A DNA stretch of 64,000 nucleotides from Sinomicrobium kalidii (GTDB taxonomy: Bacteria > Bacteroidota > Bacteroidia > Flavobacteriales > Flavobacteriaceae), in assembly GCF_021183825.1 (NCBI RefSeq), contig NZ_CP089211.1, forward strand, positions 868,001 through 932,000, read 5' to 3'. Shown in pieces: positions 26,412 through 35,158 of the stretch. Each line of letters begins with the position of its first letter. The first letter of the stretch is position 1. Under the pieces are notes generated by a model that was not told the origin of the DNA, did not search any database, and saw only the letters and a list, made by a program, of their open reading frames with translations. Position numbers and translations under genes: made by a program.

Positions 26412-27425
26412 TCAGGTGTTCTCTTCCTTATTCAACATTTCCCAGAGCTTGTCCTTTAATTCCTGTAAGCCCTGTTGCGCTACGGAAGATATGAACATAT
26501 ACGGCCCACCTTTAAAGCTATCCTTCAGTTCATCCTGCATTTCCGCTTTCAGCTCCTCATCCAGCATATCGGATTTGGAAATTGCAATAAGGCGGTCCTT
26601 GTCGAGCATTTCCGGGTTATAACGGCGAAGCTCATCCAGCAGGATATCATATTCCTTTTTAATATCCTTGCTGTCGGCAGGTATGAGAAACAGCAAGGTG
26701 GAGTTCCTTTCAATATGCCTTAAAAAATAATGCCCCAGGCCCTTCCCTTCGGCTGCTCCCTCAATAATCCCCGGGATATCCGCCATAACAAAGGTCTGAA
26801 AATCGCGGTGCTGCACTATACCCAGATTGGGTTTCAGCGTAGTAAATTCATAATCGGCTATTTTGGGTTTTGCCGCGGTAATAACAGACAGCAGGGTAGA
26901 CTTGCCTGCATTGGGAAAGCCCACAAGCCCCACATCGGCCAGGACCTTCATTTCAAGGGTGATCTTCCTTTCACTCCCTTCAATTCCGGGTTGTGCATAA
27001 CGGGGCGTTTGATTCGTTGACGATTTGAAATGCCAGTTGCCCAAACCGCCTTTGCCGCCCTCTATCACAATTTTTTCTTCCCCGTCTTCCGCGATCTCGA
27101 ACAGAACTTGGCCCGTATCCGTATCCCGGACCACAGTACCCAGGGGAACATCCATATAAACATCCTCTCCGTCGGCACCGGTACTCCGGCTTTTGCTACC
27201 GTGTTCCCCGTGACCGGCCCGGAAGTGTTTTTTGAATTTAAAATGAAAAAGTGTCCAGAGGTTTTTATTTCCCCGGACAATAATATGCCCGCCACGGCCG
27301 CCATCTCCCCCGTCGGGTCCTCCCTTGGGCACGTACTTTTCCCGTCGCAGGTGAGCAGAGCCCTTGCCTCCGTTCCCCGAGGACACGTGTACCTTTACAT
27401 AATCTACAAAATTCCCCTCCGTCAT
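26412..27425 (-). CDS. obg: Obg-family GTPase
   Basis: An essential ribosome-associated GTPase acting in 50S maturation and stress control. It has 337 residues. The glycine-rich Obg fold (about 1-158) starts with [37 protein letters not shown], broken here only by normal variation. The G domain (about 159-330) has G1 GFPNAGKST, switch block [11 protein letters not shown], and G3 DIPGI. G4 reads ISKSD rather than the usual NKxD. No C-terminal OCT domain is present, as expected in this phylum. The hpt-adk gene lies upstream on the same strand. Confidence 0.96.
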   Translation of the reverse strand: MTEGNFVDYVKVHVSSGNGGKGSAHLRREKYVPKGGPDGGDGGRGGHIIVRGNKNLWTLFHFKFKKHFRAGHGEHGSKSRSTGADGEDVYMDVPLGTVVRDTDTGQVLFEIAEDGEEKIVIEGGKGGLGNWHFKSSTNQTPRYAQPGIEGSERKITLEMKVLADVGLVGFPNAGKSTLLSVITAAKPKIADYEFTTLKPNLGIVQHRDFQTFVMADIPGIIEGAAEGKGLGHYFLRHIERNSTLLFLIPADSKDIKKEYDILLDELRRYNPEMLDKDRLIAISKSDMLDEELKAEMQDELKDSFKGGPYMFISSVAQQGLQELKDKLWEMLNKEENT

Positions 27426-27580
27426 CTTCTGGTTGCTATGGTTTGTATGCGATAATCGTCCTGTGACATACGTGTTGTCGCGGACAAGATTATCAATTCG
27501 GTTTCTCTGTTTTCAGGCCAATGTTCAAAGGAATGGAATATTCCCGGCAAATAGAGGTTCACGGCCGTGAATCTCCACAT

Positions 27581-28711
27581 TTATTTACTGCTCACCACTT
27601 CCAGGCTTTCGATGACCCGGGAAAGACGTGTGGTGATCTCTTCGATGGAACCAATGCCGTCAACGCTGTAAAATTTACCCTGATCCTTGTAATAATTCAT
27701 CAGGGGCGCCGTCTTTTCATTGTATTCCTCAAAACGGTTCCGTATTTTTTCCTTATCCTGGTCATCACTCCTTCCGCTTACTTTTCCCCTTTCCAGCAAG
27801 CGTTCTATCAACACTTCGTCATCGGCTTCCAGGGCAATGGTAGCGTTTACTTCCATACCTCTGCCGTGCAACAGTTCGTCGAGGGCTTCCGCCTGGGCAG
27901 TAGTTCTCGGGAAACCGTCAAAAATAAATCCGTGAGCATCTTCATTCTTCTCCACTTCCGCCTGCAGCATGTTTATGGTCACCTCATCGGGCACCAGCTC
28001 TCCCCCGTCGATATAGGTTTTGGCCAGTTTGCCCAGTTCAGTTTCATTTTTAATATTATACCGGAACACTTCTCCTGTGGAAATGTGTACCAGGCTGTAT
28101 TTTTCCTTTAAATAAGCTGCCTGCGTTCCTTTTCCCGCTCCGGGTTTTCCAAAGAGCACTAAATTTATCATGTCTTTTTCTTTTAATTGATATATTTCGG
28201 GCAGATTTCTTCCCAGTCCGTCGTAGTCCAGTCCGTAGCCTACGATAAACTTATGGGGGAGTTCCATCCCTATGTAATCTATATTCAACTGCTGTTTATA
28301 TGCTTCGGGTTTATAGAACAGGGTTGCGATCTTCAGGCTTTTTACATTCATGCCCGAAAAAATGCGGTGTATTTCCACCAGGGTATTCCCCGTATCCACA
28401 ATATCTTCCAGTACTACAACGGTCCTTCCCTCCGGATTCTCATTGAGCCCAACGAGTTGCTCTACCTGTCCCGTAGATGCCGTTCCGCTGTATGATGCTA
28501 ATTTAACAAAAGATATTTCACAGTCGCCCGGGTATTTCTTTAAAAAATCAGCCGCCAGCATGAAGGCACCGTTGAGTATGGCCACAAACAAGGGGACTTC
28601 GCCTTCCAGGTCGGCATACACCTCTTTTGCCAGGCGCTCGACAGTCCCGTCAATTTCCTCCGAAGAGATAAAAGGTTTAAAGAATTTATCGTGAAGTTTA
28701 ACAATTCCCAT
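27581..28711 (-). CDS. adk: Fused hypoxanthine phosphoribosyltransferase-adenylate kinase
   Basis: A 376-residue two-enzyme protein. Residues about 1-178 are a purine phosphoribosyltransferase with the PRPP motif VVVLEDIVDTGNTL and YIGMELPHKFIVGYGLDYDG, which salvages hypoxanthine or guanine. Residues about 181-376 are an adenylate kinase with P-loop GKPGAGKGTQ, the AMP-binding block IFDGFPRTTAQAEAL and the short LID form (ERGKVSGRSDD) without zinc cysteines. The joint is at KEKDMINLVLFGKPG. The two steps lie on one path, from base to nucleotide to nucleotide interconversion. The fusion is known in Flavobacteriaceae. Obg follows downstream. Confidence 0.95.
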   Translation of the reverse strand: MGIVKLHDKFFKPFISSEEIDGTVERLAKEVYADLEGEVPLFVAILNGAFMLAADFLKKYPGDCEISFVKLASYSGTASTGQVEQLVGLNENPEGRTVVVLEDIVDTGNTLVEIHRIFSGMNVKSLKIATLFYKPEAYKQQLNIDYIGMELPHKFIVGYGLDYDGLGRNLPEIYQLKEKDMINLVLFGKPGAGKGTQAAYLKEKYSLVHISTGEVFRYNIKNETELGKLAKTYIDGGELVPDEVTINMLQAEVEKNEDAHGFIFDGFPRTTAQAEALDELLHGRGMEVNATIALEADDEVLIERLLERGKVSGRSDDQDKEKIRNRFEEYNEKTAPLMNYYKDQGKFYSVDGIGSIEEITTRLSRVIESLEVVSSK

Positions 28712-28758
28712 TCAAAAAATATCTTTCAAAAAACCAGCTCGTTGCGATTATAAAGGGA

Positions 28759-28766
28759 CAAATATA
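28759..28766 (-). promoter_or_regulatory. -7 promoter box of hpt-adk
   Basis: TATATTTG on the minus strand, an exact TAnnTTTG match, 48 bases before the start codon. Confidence 0.5.
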
Positions 28767-28881
28767 CTATATTTTTCAGATGGAGAGCAGATGACCGGCA
28801 ACCGAAGTTTTCACTCCGGAATACTATTTAGTGATATGAACGTTGAAATGACGGGAAAAAACCGGACGATCGGCCTGCGAT

Positions 28882-29514
28882 CTACACCTCATCCTTAATG
28901 GATAATGCACCCGAAGGACATTTTCCCACCTGTTCCACAATTTTTTCTACCGGAGCCCCGTCCATATTCACCCAGGGATGTTTTTTGGGATTAAAAACCG
29001 AATACAATCCGCGCCAGCACTTTTCAGAATGGATACACCGGTTGGGTTTCCAGACCACAGTGGTACCTTCCCTGGTATATTCTTTTGTAATGCCTTCATC
29101 CAGTTGATCCACTTTTTCGAGCGTCATCTCCACATTGTGTTTCAGCATGAGGCTTACGGGGCATTTTTCGCCGATCTCTATCAGGCGGTCTTCCTGTGCT
29201 TTCGGGAGTTCTTTTTCAAAGACCACCTCTTTCCATATTTTCTGCCTTACCCCGTCACCGGTCATTACCGACGAAAGGGTTGCGTGCACTTTTATCTTCC
29301 CTACATCCCACTCCTTGCGCTGGGCATACATACGCATGGTTATTGCCGTACACGAGGCCAGGGCCCCGAGGACATAGTCGGTTGGTGAGGGTTCTTTGTC
29401 TTTTCCTCCCGCCTTAACGGGTTCGTCTACGTAAAACACATGGCGATTGCTTATCACCTGTGTAAAATAATCGTCGAGGCCGTTACTGGCCACCACTTCA
29501 TTCTTTTTTGCCAT
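28882..29514 (-). CDS. OsmC-family protein with C-terminal divergent 4Fe-4S mono-cluster domain
   Basis: A 210-residue protein. Residues about 1-135 are an OsmC/Ohr-type domain (SPTDYVLGALASCTAITMRMYAQRKEWDVG, then EKCPVSLML, carrying the two redox cysteines of the family). These reduce organic peroxides with thiols. Residues about 145-210 are a Fer4_19-type mono-cluster domain (NRCIHSEKCWRGLYSVF and VGKCPSGALSI). The fusion suggests electron supply to, or sensing by, the peroxidase domain; this is inference. The start at 29514 is the normal OsmC N-terminus. The open frame upstream to 29790 runs through a low-complexity repeat and is not credible. Confidence 0.9.
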   Translation of the reverse strand: MAKKNEVVASNGLDDYFTQVISNRHVFYVDEPVKAGGKDKEPSPTDYVLGALASCTAITMRMYAQRKEWDVGKIKVHATLSSVMTGDGVRQKIWKEVVFEKELPKAQEDRLIEIGEKCPVSLMLKHNVEMTLEKVDQLDEGITKEYTREGTTVVWKPNRCIHSEKCWRGLYSVFNPKKHPWVNMDGAPVEKIVEQVGKCPSGALSIKDEV

Positions 29515-29569
29515 GACTTTCGTATTCAATATTTTTTGGTTGCAGTATTTACAAGATACGATAAAATTT

Positions 29570-29645
29570 TTTTTGGGGGGGGTTGGGGAGTTTCGGAGTT
29601 CGGGAGTTTTGGAGTTTTGGAGTTGGGGAGTTTTGGAGTTTTTGG
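29570..29645. repeat. Degenerate GGAGTTTT/GGAGTTGGG microsatellite
   Basis: About eight units of an 8-10 base word built on GGAGTT lie in tandem at about 29580-29642, behind a G-run at 29574-29585. They sit between the OsmC gene (minus) and the DUF1905 gene (plus), in the 303-base stretch 29515-29817 that holds no other credible gene. They lie close to both starts, so length changes could alter expression. Confidence 0.75.
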
Positions 29646-29817
29646 TGATACTTCCTTCTACTTTCAGTCCTTCCCTCAAGAGGATGAATTTATTTAATGC
29701 CGGAATTGGCGCATCATTATCATTATACGCGTTATACAGCAGTTCACGGAACTTCACCTGAAAATAACATTGAATTCCGAAGGAATCCATATTTTTATAG
29801 CTGCAAAATCACAATTT

Positions 29818-30339
29818 ATGACACCCAGTCCCATAATAGCCGGAAACTGTCTGCTGGAAAAATTCCCGGGAAAAGGCGGGTGGACGTATGCGGCCATTCC
29901 CGGGATCAAACAGAAAAAAGATCACTATTTCGGAATGCTCCGGGTATATGGAAAAATAGACGAGCATCCGTTGAACGGAAAAAACCTGATGCCCAGGGGA
30001 GACGGTACCCTGTTCCTGCCTGTAAATGCAACCATCCGAAAAGCGATCGGTAAAGGCGAAGGCGATTATGTTTACCTCGAACTCTATCCCGAAACTCCCG
30101 TTACTGAAGAAAAAACCGTGGATTTTTCACAGAATACCCCCCTGGAAATCCCTGAAGAGATCATGGCCTGTTTTAAAAATGAACCTCCGGAGGTTTATCA
30201 GAACTTCCGGAAACTGGGAACAGACCGGAAGCGTCAATGGCTGCAATGGATATATGAAGTCCGGCAAAAAGATGCCCGCGCAGAACGCATTATTAAAATG
30301 ATGGACAACCTTCAGCATCAACATCAAAATGACCCGTAA
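29818..30339 (+). CDS. DUF1905 / YdeI-like (OmpD-associated) protein
   Basis: A 173-residue protein. The N-terminal part is a DUF1905 beta domain (LLEKFPGKGGWTYAAIPGI, then LRVYGKIDEHPLNGKNLMPRGDGTLFLPVNATIRKAIGKGEGDYVYLEL-type blocks, broken by short variable parts). The C-terminal part is a bacteriocin-protection/YdeI motif (CFKNEPPEVYQNF, then RKRQWLQWIYEVRQKDARAERI). The cellular role is not settled. The ATG at 29818 was preferred to the TTG at 29770. It overlaps the next gene by 11 bases. Confidence 0.85.
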   Translation: MTPSPIIAGNCLLEKFPGKGGWTYAAIPGIKQKKDHYFGMLRVYGKIDEHPLNGKNLMPRGDGTLFLPVNATIRKAIGKGEGDYVYLELYPETPVTEEKTVDFSQNTPLEIPEEIMACFKNEPPEVYQNFRKLGTDRKRQWLQWIYEVRQKDARAERIIKMMDNLQHQHQNDP

Positions 30340-30838
30340 CCTGACTTACATAAAAGCCACACCGGAAGACCATGAACTCCTGACCCGGACCGCCATGAGC
30401 TCCAAACAATACTGGGGCTATGCCGACCGACTTATGGCGTTGTGGCGGGAAGAACTTACAATAACCCCGGATTACATTACCCGCAATGAAGTAGTAAAAG
30501 TTGAAAGCGCAGAAGGTTTTATCGGTTTTTACGCATTGGCAGACAAGGGAAAGGATCACTGGGAAGTAGAGCACTTCTGGCTATTACCCGGTGATGTCCG
30601 GAAAGGATACGGCACACGGATATTCGAGCATATCCTGAAACACATCAAGGAAAAAAACGGCAAATCCGTTTCCCTTTCGGCCGACCCTCATGCCAAAGGG
30701 TTTTATGACAAAATGGGAGGTACGGTCATTCAGCAGGAACCGAGTAAAATTGCCGGGCGTTTCCTGGATGTTTATGAGTTCGCGGTAAAAAAAAGGGCCC
30801 AACCGGGGAAAAACAGCGTGAGCAGAAAAAATAAATAA
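30329..30838 (+). CDS. GNAT-family N-acetyltransferase
   Basis: A 169-residue acetyltransferase. Motif A (HFWLLPGDVRKGYGTRIFEHIL), the acetyl-CoA pyrophosphate loop R-K-G-Y-G-T, lies near residue 90. The C-terminal KGFYDKMGG matches the A-x-x-F-Y-x-K-x-G block of the family. The substrate is unknown. It overlaps the DUF1905 gene and is followed after four bases by the glycosylase-family gene, so the three form an operon. Confidence 0.9.
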   Translation: MTRNLTYIKATPEDHELLTRTAMSSKQYWGYADRLMALWREELTITPDYITRNEVVKVESAEGFIGFYALADKGKDHWEVEHFWLLPGDVRKGYGTRIFEHILKHIKEKNGKSVSLSADPHAKGFYDKMGGTVIQQEPSKIAGRFLDVYEFAVKKRAQPGKNSVSRKNK

Positions 30839-30842
30839 CGAT

Positions 30843-31418
30843 ATGAAACCATTACTTAAAGAGATCAGAAACTGCAAGGTGTGCGCCCCCCACCTGGAAT
30901 CAGGGCCCAACCCGGTGCTGGCCGCACACCCGAAGAGTAAAATAGTGGTTATAGGGCAGGCCCCGGGCAGCGTGGTGCACAAAAGCGGCATTCCCTGGGA
31001 TGACAAAAGCGGTGACAACCTCAGGCAATGGATGCAGGTAAGCCGGGACACCTTTTACAATCCCGAAGATGTAGCGCTGATCCCCATGGGGTTCTGTTAT
31101 CCCGGCAAGGGGAAATCCGGCGACCTGCCGCCGCGGAAAGAATGTGCCCCGCTCTGGCATGATGCTTTATGGGAACAGATGAAAGAAGTAAAGCTTACCC
31201 TCCTTATCGGCACCTATGCCCAGGGATATTATTTAGGGGAAAAACGCAAAAAGACCTTAACGGAAACTGTCAAAAACTTCGAAGAATACCTTCCCAGGTA
31301 CTTTGTACTCCCCCACCCTTCCCCGAGAAATAACATATGGAGGGCCAAAAACCCGTGGTTTGATGAGCAGGTGATCCCAAGGCTCCGGGCAGAAATAGAA
31401 AAAGGCCTGAAAAACTGA
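30843..31418 (+). CDS. Uracil-DNA glycosylase superfamily protein
   Basis: A 191-residue protein of the UDG fold. Motif 1 is GQAPGSVVHKSGIPWDDKSG (the GQxPG form), with an N-terminal CKVC pair. The final motif is LPHPSPRNNIW, the HPSxRN loop that enters the minor groove. Members remove uracil from DNA or bind it. An iron-sulfur cluster as in families 4 and 5 is not clearly supported because only one close cysteine pair is seen. Third gene of the operon starting at 29818. Confidence 0.85.
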   Translation: MKPLLKEIRNCKVCAPHLESGPNPVLAAHPKSKIVVIGQAPGSVVHKSGIPWDDKSGDNLRQWMQVSRDTFYNPEDVALIPMGFCYPGKGKSGDLPPRKECAPLWHDALWEQMKEVKLTLLIGTYAQGYYLGEKRKKTLTETVKNFEEYLPRYFVLPHPSPRNNIWRAKNPWFDEQVIPRLRAEIEKGLKN

Positions 31419-31593
31419 GTTTAACAGAATAAAACATCATTGAAAACTGCAAAACCTTCTTCTTTCCTTTTTAGCAGTTGATATACGAGAATTATAGGCT
31501 CCTGCCAAAAATAAAAACTCCCCCATTATTAACGAAGGAAGATGTCCTAACAGGAACATTGGCAACATAATTTATTCCGGAATGCAGAATAAC

Positions 31594-31643
31594 GAATGTT
31601 GAAATGAGGTCGATCCATCAAAAAACTTCGTTATTCAACATTC
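31594..31643. repeat. 10-bp inverted repeat pair around a 30-base spacer
   Basis: GAATGTTGAA at 31594-31603 is the exact reverse complement of 31634-31643. The neighbouring AATAACGA and TTCGTTATT also pair in part. Confidence 0.5.
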
Positions 31644-31714
31644 ATCGGTTCGGTATTCATAATCCCTTTCTGAAGCGAAGCCCTAAAAAATTACAAATTA
31701 AAAAGCCTTTATCT

Positions 31715-31738
31715 GGCGCGAGTCTCCGGACTCGTGCC
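31715..31738. repeat. REP-like hairpin, copy 1
   Basis: A ten-pair stem (31715-31724 with 31729-31738), one of the pairs being G-T, closes a four-base loop TCCG. The outer arms GGCGC and GTGCC recur at 63481-63503 around a different but still paired inner stem. Confidence 0.75.
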
Positions 31739-31901
31739 GCCCTTATCCTTTCCGGGACTTAAAAGCCCCGCGTCCATTGTTAAAAACTGTTAAATACAAC
31801 TTTCTTTTGTAACACTTCCCCGCTTTCTTCGTCTTTTTAGCACACACCGGAAGTAAAAACGGTGCTGGCATCATCATCAATCAAAAAACAAGAATCAACT
31901 A

Positions 31902-34304
31902 ATGAGACACTTTTTCACATGGTGTGCATTGCTCATTTCTTATGCAATAAGCGCACAAGCATCTGCAGAACCCACTTCCTTTGCCAAATCCGGAACCGTC
32001 ACGGGCAAGGTCATTGACCAAAGCCTTCAGGAACCTATTCCGTATGCATCGGTTGTGGCCAGATCTGCCAAAGACAACGAAATACTGACCGGGGGCATTA
32101 CCCGGGAAGACGGAACCTTCGAACTCAAGGGCCTGCCGGACGGGCAACTGGTCTTTGAAGTACAGTATATCGGTTACAAAACCTACCACAGGGAGATCAC
32201 TATCCCTTCAAAGAGCCACAAGGTCAACCTGGGCACCATAGCCCTGGAAGAGAACGTGGCCGAACTGGAAGGCGTGGATGTCGTGGCCGAGCGCTCCACC
32301 ATAGAACAGAAAATAGACCGCAAGGTCATCAATGTAGGGAAAGACCTTACCACTACGGGCGCAACGGCTTCGGAGATCATGAACAACCTTCCTTCGGTAA
32401 ACGTGGACCAGGACGGCAACCTTTCCCTCCGCGGGAACCAGAACGTGCGGGTGATGGTAGACGGCAAACTGTCTAACGTACCCGTGGCACAGTTGTTAAA
32501 ACAAATTCCGTCCACCTCTATCAAAAAGATCGAGCTCATCACCAATCCGTCTGCCAAGTACAACCCGGAAGGGATGAGCGGAATTATCAATATCGTATTG
32601 CATAAAAATGCCAATATCGGCTTTAACGGGAATATCAACCTCGGACTTACCGAAGCCGAAGACGCCAAGTTCAATTCGTCTATTGACCTCAACTATCGCA
32701 ACGGAAAATTCAATATATACGGTAACTACGGCAATAACATCGGCAAGTACAACAACAACGGGAGGCTTTTCCGCAGCGAGGAAAACCTCGAACAGAAGTT
32801 CTCTTTCCGCAACAACCGGAAGTCGCACATCTATAAGGTAGGTGTGGATTTTTACCTGAACGATAAGAACACCATTTCCGTCTTCACCAACCAGAACACC
32901 TTTGACGGCAAGAATGCCGGCGGAACGGACATTTTCTATCATGATGACGAAGCGAACAATCTTTTCCAGTCCATGAACGATGAAAACTCCAACCACAGCC
33001 AGCAATACAATTTCGATTACAAGCGGGATTTTGCCAAAGAAGGGCACAACATAGAACTGGAAGTGGACCACAACCGTTTTTCTGACGATCAGACTATCTA
33101 TAACCGCTTCAGGGGGCCTTCGCAGTTCCCGGATTATACAGACAATACCGATACCGAAAGGGAGCAGACCACGGTAAACCTCGACTACGTAAACCCTTTG
33201 TCTGAAAAATCCAAACTGGAACTGGGTGCGGAAGCCCGGCTCTTTGAAACCAACCTGGATTTCAGTTCCACCGGAATGTCCTTCGATGCCGAAGGCGAAC
33301 TGATTCCTACCCCCAGCACCGCTTTCGACTATGGCATGGACATCTATTCCGCTTATGCCACCTTCGGACAGAATTTCGACAAATGGTCATACCAGGTGGG
33401 CGCCCGTGTTGAAAATGTAGAAGTAAAGGCAGATACCAACGCGGTCCGGGCGTTTACCGACAAATATACCCAGGTATACCCTTCAGCATACGTAACGTAT
33501 TCGCCGGGAGAAAAGAACCAGTATCAGGTAAGCTTCAGCCGCCGGGTAGACCGTCCGGGTATCGGCCAGGTGAACCCCATACGCAAATGGAGCACTCCGT
33601 TGATATCGGAATTCGGTAACGAAAGCCTGGAGCCCCAGTTTACAAATTCCGTAGAGGCCAACTATACCAGGCGACTGGACAAGGGGAGCATCACCGGGGG
33701 CGTTTTTTACCGAAGGATAGAAGACGAGATCAACCATGCCCTGTATGTAGACCCCCTGGATGAAAACAAGTTGATACTCACCTATGACAATTTTGACGAC
33801 AACTCTTCCTACGGTATAGAAATATCCGGGAATTACAAGCCTTTAACATGGTGGAATTTCAACACCAGTTTCGACCTGTTTTCCCAGACCCAAAAGGGGT
33901 ATGTGGGCACGGAATATGTAGAAGTGGACAATACGGCCTATAATTTCAGGATGAACAACAACTTTACGGTGACCAAAAAGCTGACCCTTTCCGTCTTCGG
34001 GTTCTACCGGGGCAGGAACAAATCCCTGCAATTCGACGCCAAGTCCATGTATTTTGTCAATACCGGGGCCCGTTATGCTTTCGCCGACGGCAAAGGAACC
34101 CTGAGTCTCAACATCAACGACATCTTCAATACCATGCGGTTTGCTTTTGACAGCGAAAGGCCTTTTGTACAGACCGGGAAATTCACCTGGGAGAGCAATT
34201 CCGTATACCTCGGATTGTCTTATCGTTTCGGAAGCGGTAAAAACAGGCAGGTACAACGGAAAAACAGGGACGACAACACCAAGGAAGGTGGCGGCATCAT
34301 GTAA
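31902..34304 (+). CDS. TonB-dependent-receptor-type outer-membrane beta-barrel protein
   Basis: An 800-residue outer-membrane protein. A signal peptide (about 1-20) is followed by a carboxypeptidase-regulatory-like domain (about 32-115, GTVTGKVIDQSLQEPIPYASVV). A plug-like domain follows (about 120-240, with SEIMNNLPSVNVDQDGNLSLRG, broken here at natural variation, and NPSAKYNPEGMSGIINIVL). The rest is a long beta-barrel of the OMP_b-brl_3 type ending SVYLGLSYRFG with a short basic tail. Such proteins import large nutrients or metal complexes with TonB. No SusD partner is present, so a polysaccharide-uptake pair is unlikely. The substrate is unknown. Confidence 0.92.
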   Translation: MRHFFTWCALLISYAISAQASAEPTSFAKSGTVTGKVIDQSLQEPIPYASVVARSAKDNEILTGGITREDGTFELKGLPDGQLVFEVQYIGYKTYHREITIPSKSHKVNLGTIALEENVAELEGVDVVAERSTIEQKIDRKVINVGKDLTTTGATASEIMNNLPSVNVDQDGNLSLRGNQNVRVMVDGKLSNVPVAQLLKQIPSTSIKKIELITNPSAKYNPEGMSGIINIVLHKNANIGFNGNINLGLTEAEDAKFNSSIDLNYRNGKFNIYGNYGNNIGKYNNNGRLFRSEENLEQKFSFRNNRKSHIYKVGVDFYLNDKNTISVFTNQNTFDGKNAGGTDIFYHDDEANNLFQSMNDENSNHSQQYNFDYKRDFAKEGHNIELEVDHNRFSDDQTIYNRFRGPSQFPDYTDNTDTEREQTTVNLDYVNPLSEKSKLELGAEARLFETNLDFSSTGMSFDAEGELIPTPSTAFDYGMDIYSAYATFGQNFDKWSYQVGARVENVEVKADTNAVRAFTDKYTQVYPSAYVTYSPGEKNQYQVSFSRRVDRPGIGQVNPIRKWSTPLISEFGNESLEPQFTNSVEANYTRRLDKGSITGGVFYRRIEDEINHALYVDPLDENKLILTYDNFDDNSSYGIEISGNYKPLTWWNFNTSFDLFSQTQKGYVGTEYVEVDNTAYNFRMNNNFTVTKKLTLSVFGFYRGRNKSLQFDAKSMYFVNTGARYAFADGKGTLSLNINDIFNTMRFAFDSERPFVQTGKFTWESNSVYLGLSYRFGSGKNRQVQRKNRDDNTKEGGGIM

Positions 34305-34323
34305 GTTAACCAAGATTTGATAT

Positions 34324-34363
34324 GAAAAAAGAGCGTAGCACCGGATGTTACGCTCTTTTTTTG
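34324..34363. terminator. Strong bidirectional terminator
   Basis: A 13-bp stem starts with six A and ends with a run of T (34325-34337 with 34349-34362) around an 11-base loop. It is shared by the convergent receptor and NUDIX genes. Confidence 0.92.
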
Positions 34364-34388
34364 ATTAAATTCAATACGCTATCCCGTT

Positions 34389-35009
34389 TCAATCAAAATA
34401 GGGAACTGTATCCCCGGAAATGACCTTCCGGTACAGCATTTCTATCTGGCTTTTCAGTATGCGGTCTTCCGAAAGTTCGGGAAGTGCATCCATTTTAAAA
34501 TAATCCACATCCAGTACATCAAAACTTTTCTCCAGCTCTCCCGACAGCACCGTGCAGTGAAATACGATTTTATACACATAAAAAGGCTGTGGCGGATGCG
34601 GATGCATCTTTTTATCCATTACGGCCAGTAACCTTTCCGGCTTCACATTCAGTCCGGTCTCTTCCTGAAATTCCTTTACAATGGTTTCCGATGCCGTAAA
34701 ACCTATATCGGCCCAACCACCGGGCAATGCCCATTTCCCGTCCGCACTTTCCCGCACCAATAATACTTCCTTCTCCGGTGAAAGTACCAGGCCACGTACG
34801 TCAACTTTAGCCGTGGGATACTCCTTCACAGGGGGAAACATCGGCCGGATATCTTCTTCCCTGTGCCCGGTATAGCGTCGAAACAACTCCATATTCAGGT
34901 CGCGGAGTTCCTCATACCGCTCTATATCATAATCGTCTTTGGCATATACAAGTCCCGTATCTGCAATGGCCTGTACCCGTTTTAACAGGTTTAAAATATC
35001 GTGCTTCAT
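34389..35009 (-). CDS. NUDIX hydrolase with NUDIX_N-type N-terminal domain
   Basis: A 206-residue protein. Residues 1-62 are a helical N-terminal domain (ILNLLKRVQAIADTGLVYAKDDYD) found in one NUDIX subfamily. The NUDIX domain follows, with box GGWADIGFTASETIVKEFQEETG. The helix EFQEETG keeps the metal-binding glutamates, while the upstream glutamate of the general box is replaced, as in this subfamily. It hydrolyses a nucleoside diphosphate linked to another group, possibly an ADP-ribose or CDP-type compound; the exact substrate is unknown. Confidence 0.9.
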   Translation of the reverse strand: MKHDILNLLKRVQAIADTGLVYAKDDYDIERYEELRDLNMELFRRYTGHREEDIRPMFPPVKEYPTAKVDVRGLVLSPEKEVLLVRESADGKWALPGGWADIGFTASETIVKEFQEETGLNVKPERLLAVMDKKMHPHPPQPFYVYKIVFHCTVLSGELEKSFDVLDVDYFKMDALPELSEDRILKSQIEMLYRKVISGDTVPYFD

Positions 35010-35132
35010 AATTTAAGGTTCCGTTATTTTTTCAAATTACTCCATTTCTTACAAAACATCCAAGGAAATCTATCGTTAACCGAATGTGAATGAAGTCGGA
35101 GGGGTAAATTTTAAAATTATACCTAATAGTAG

Positions 35133-35140
35133 TACTTTCG
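35133..35140 (+). promoter_or_regulatory. Possible -7 box of pepT
   Basis: TACTTTCG differs from TAnnTTTG at one base and lies 18 bases before the pepT ATG. Confidence 0.35.
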
Positions 35141-35158
35141 CAAAAAAAATACCGCCAT

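Larger units (their letters stand above)
31419..31901. other. Intergenic region with dispersed inverted repeats
   Basis: 483 bases without a credible gene, ahead of the outer-membrane receptor. It contains an inverted pair (31594-31603 with 31634-31643) and a strong hairpin at 31715-31738. The receptor promoter should lie after about 31780, but no exact TAnnTTTG box was found. Confidence 0.6.

Noticed and set aside
29515..29790. N-terminal extension of the OsmC gene
   Set aside because: The extension is read from the GGAGTT microsatellite and spacer; OsmC proteins start at the equivalent of 29514.
30843..31418. Family 4 iron-sulfur uracil-DNA glycosylase
   Set aside because: Only one close cysteine pair (CKVC) is clear, so a 4Fe-4S cluster cannot be claimed; kept as superfamily level.
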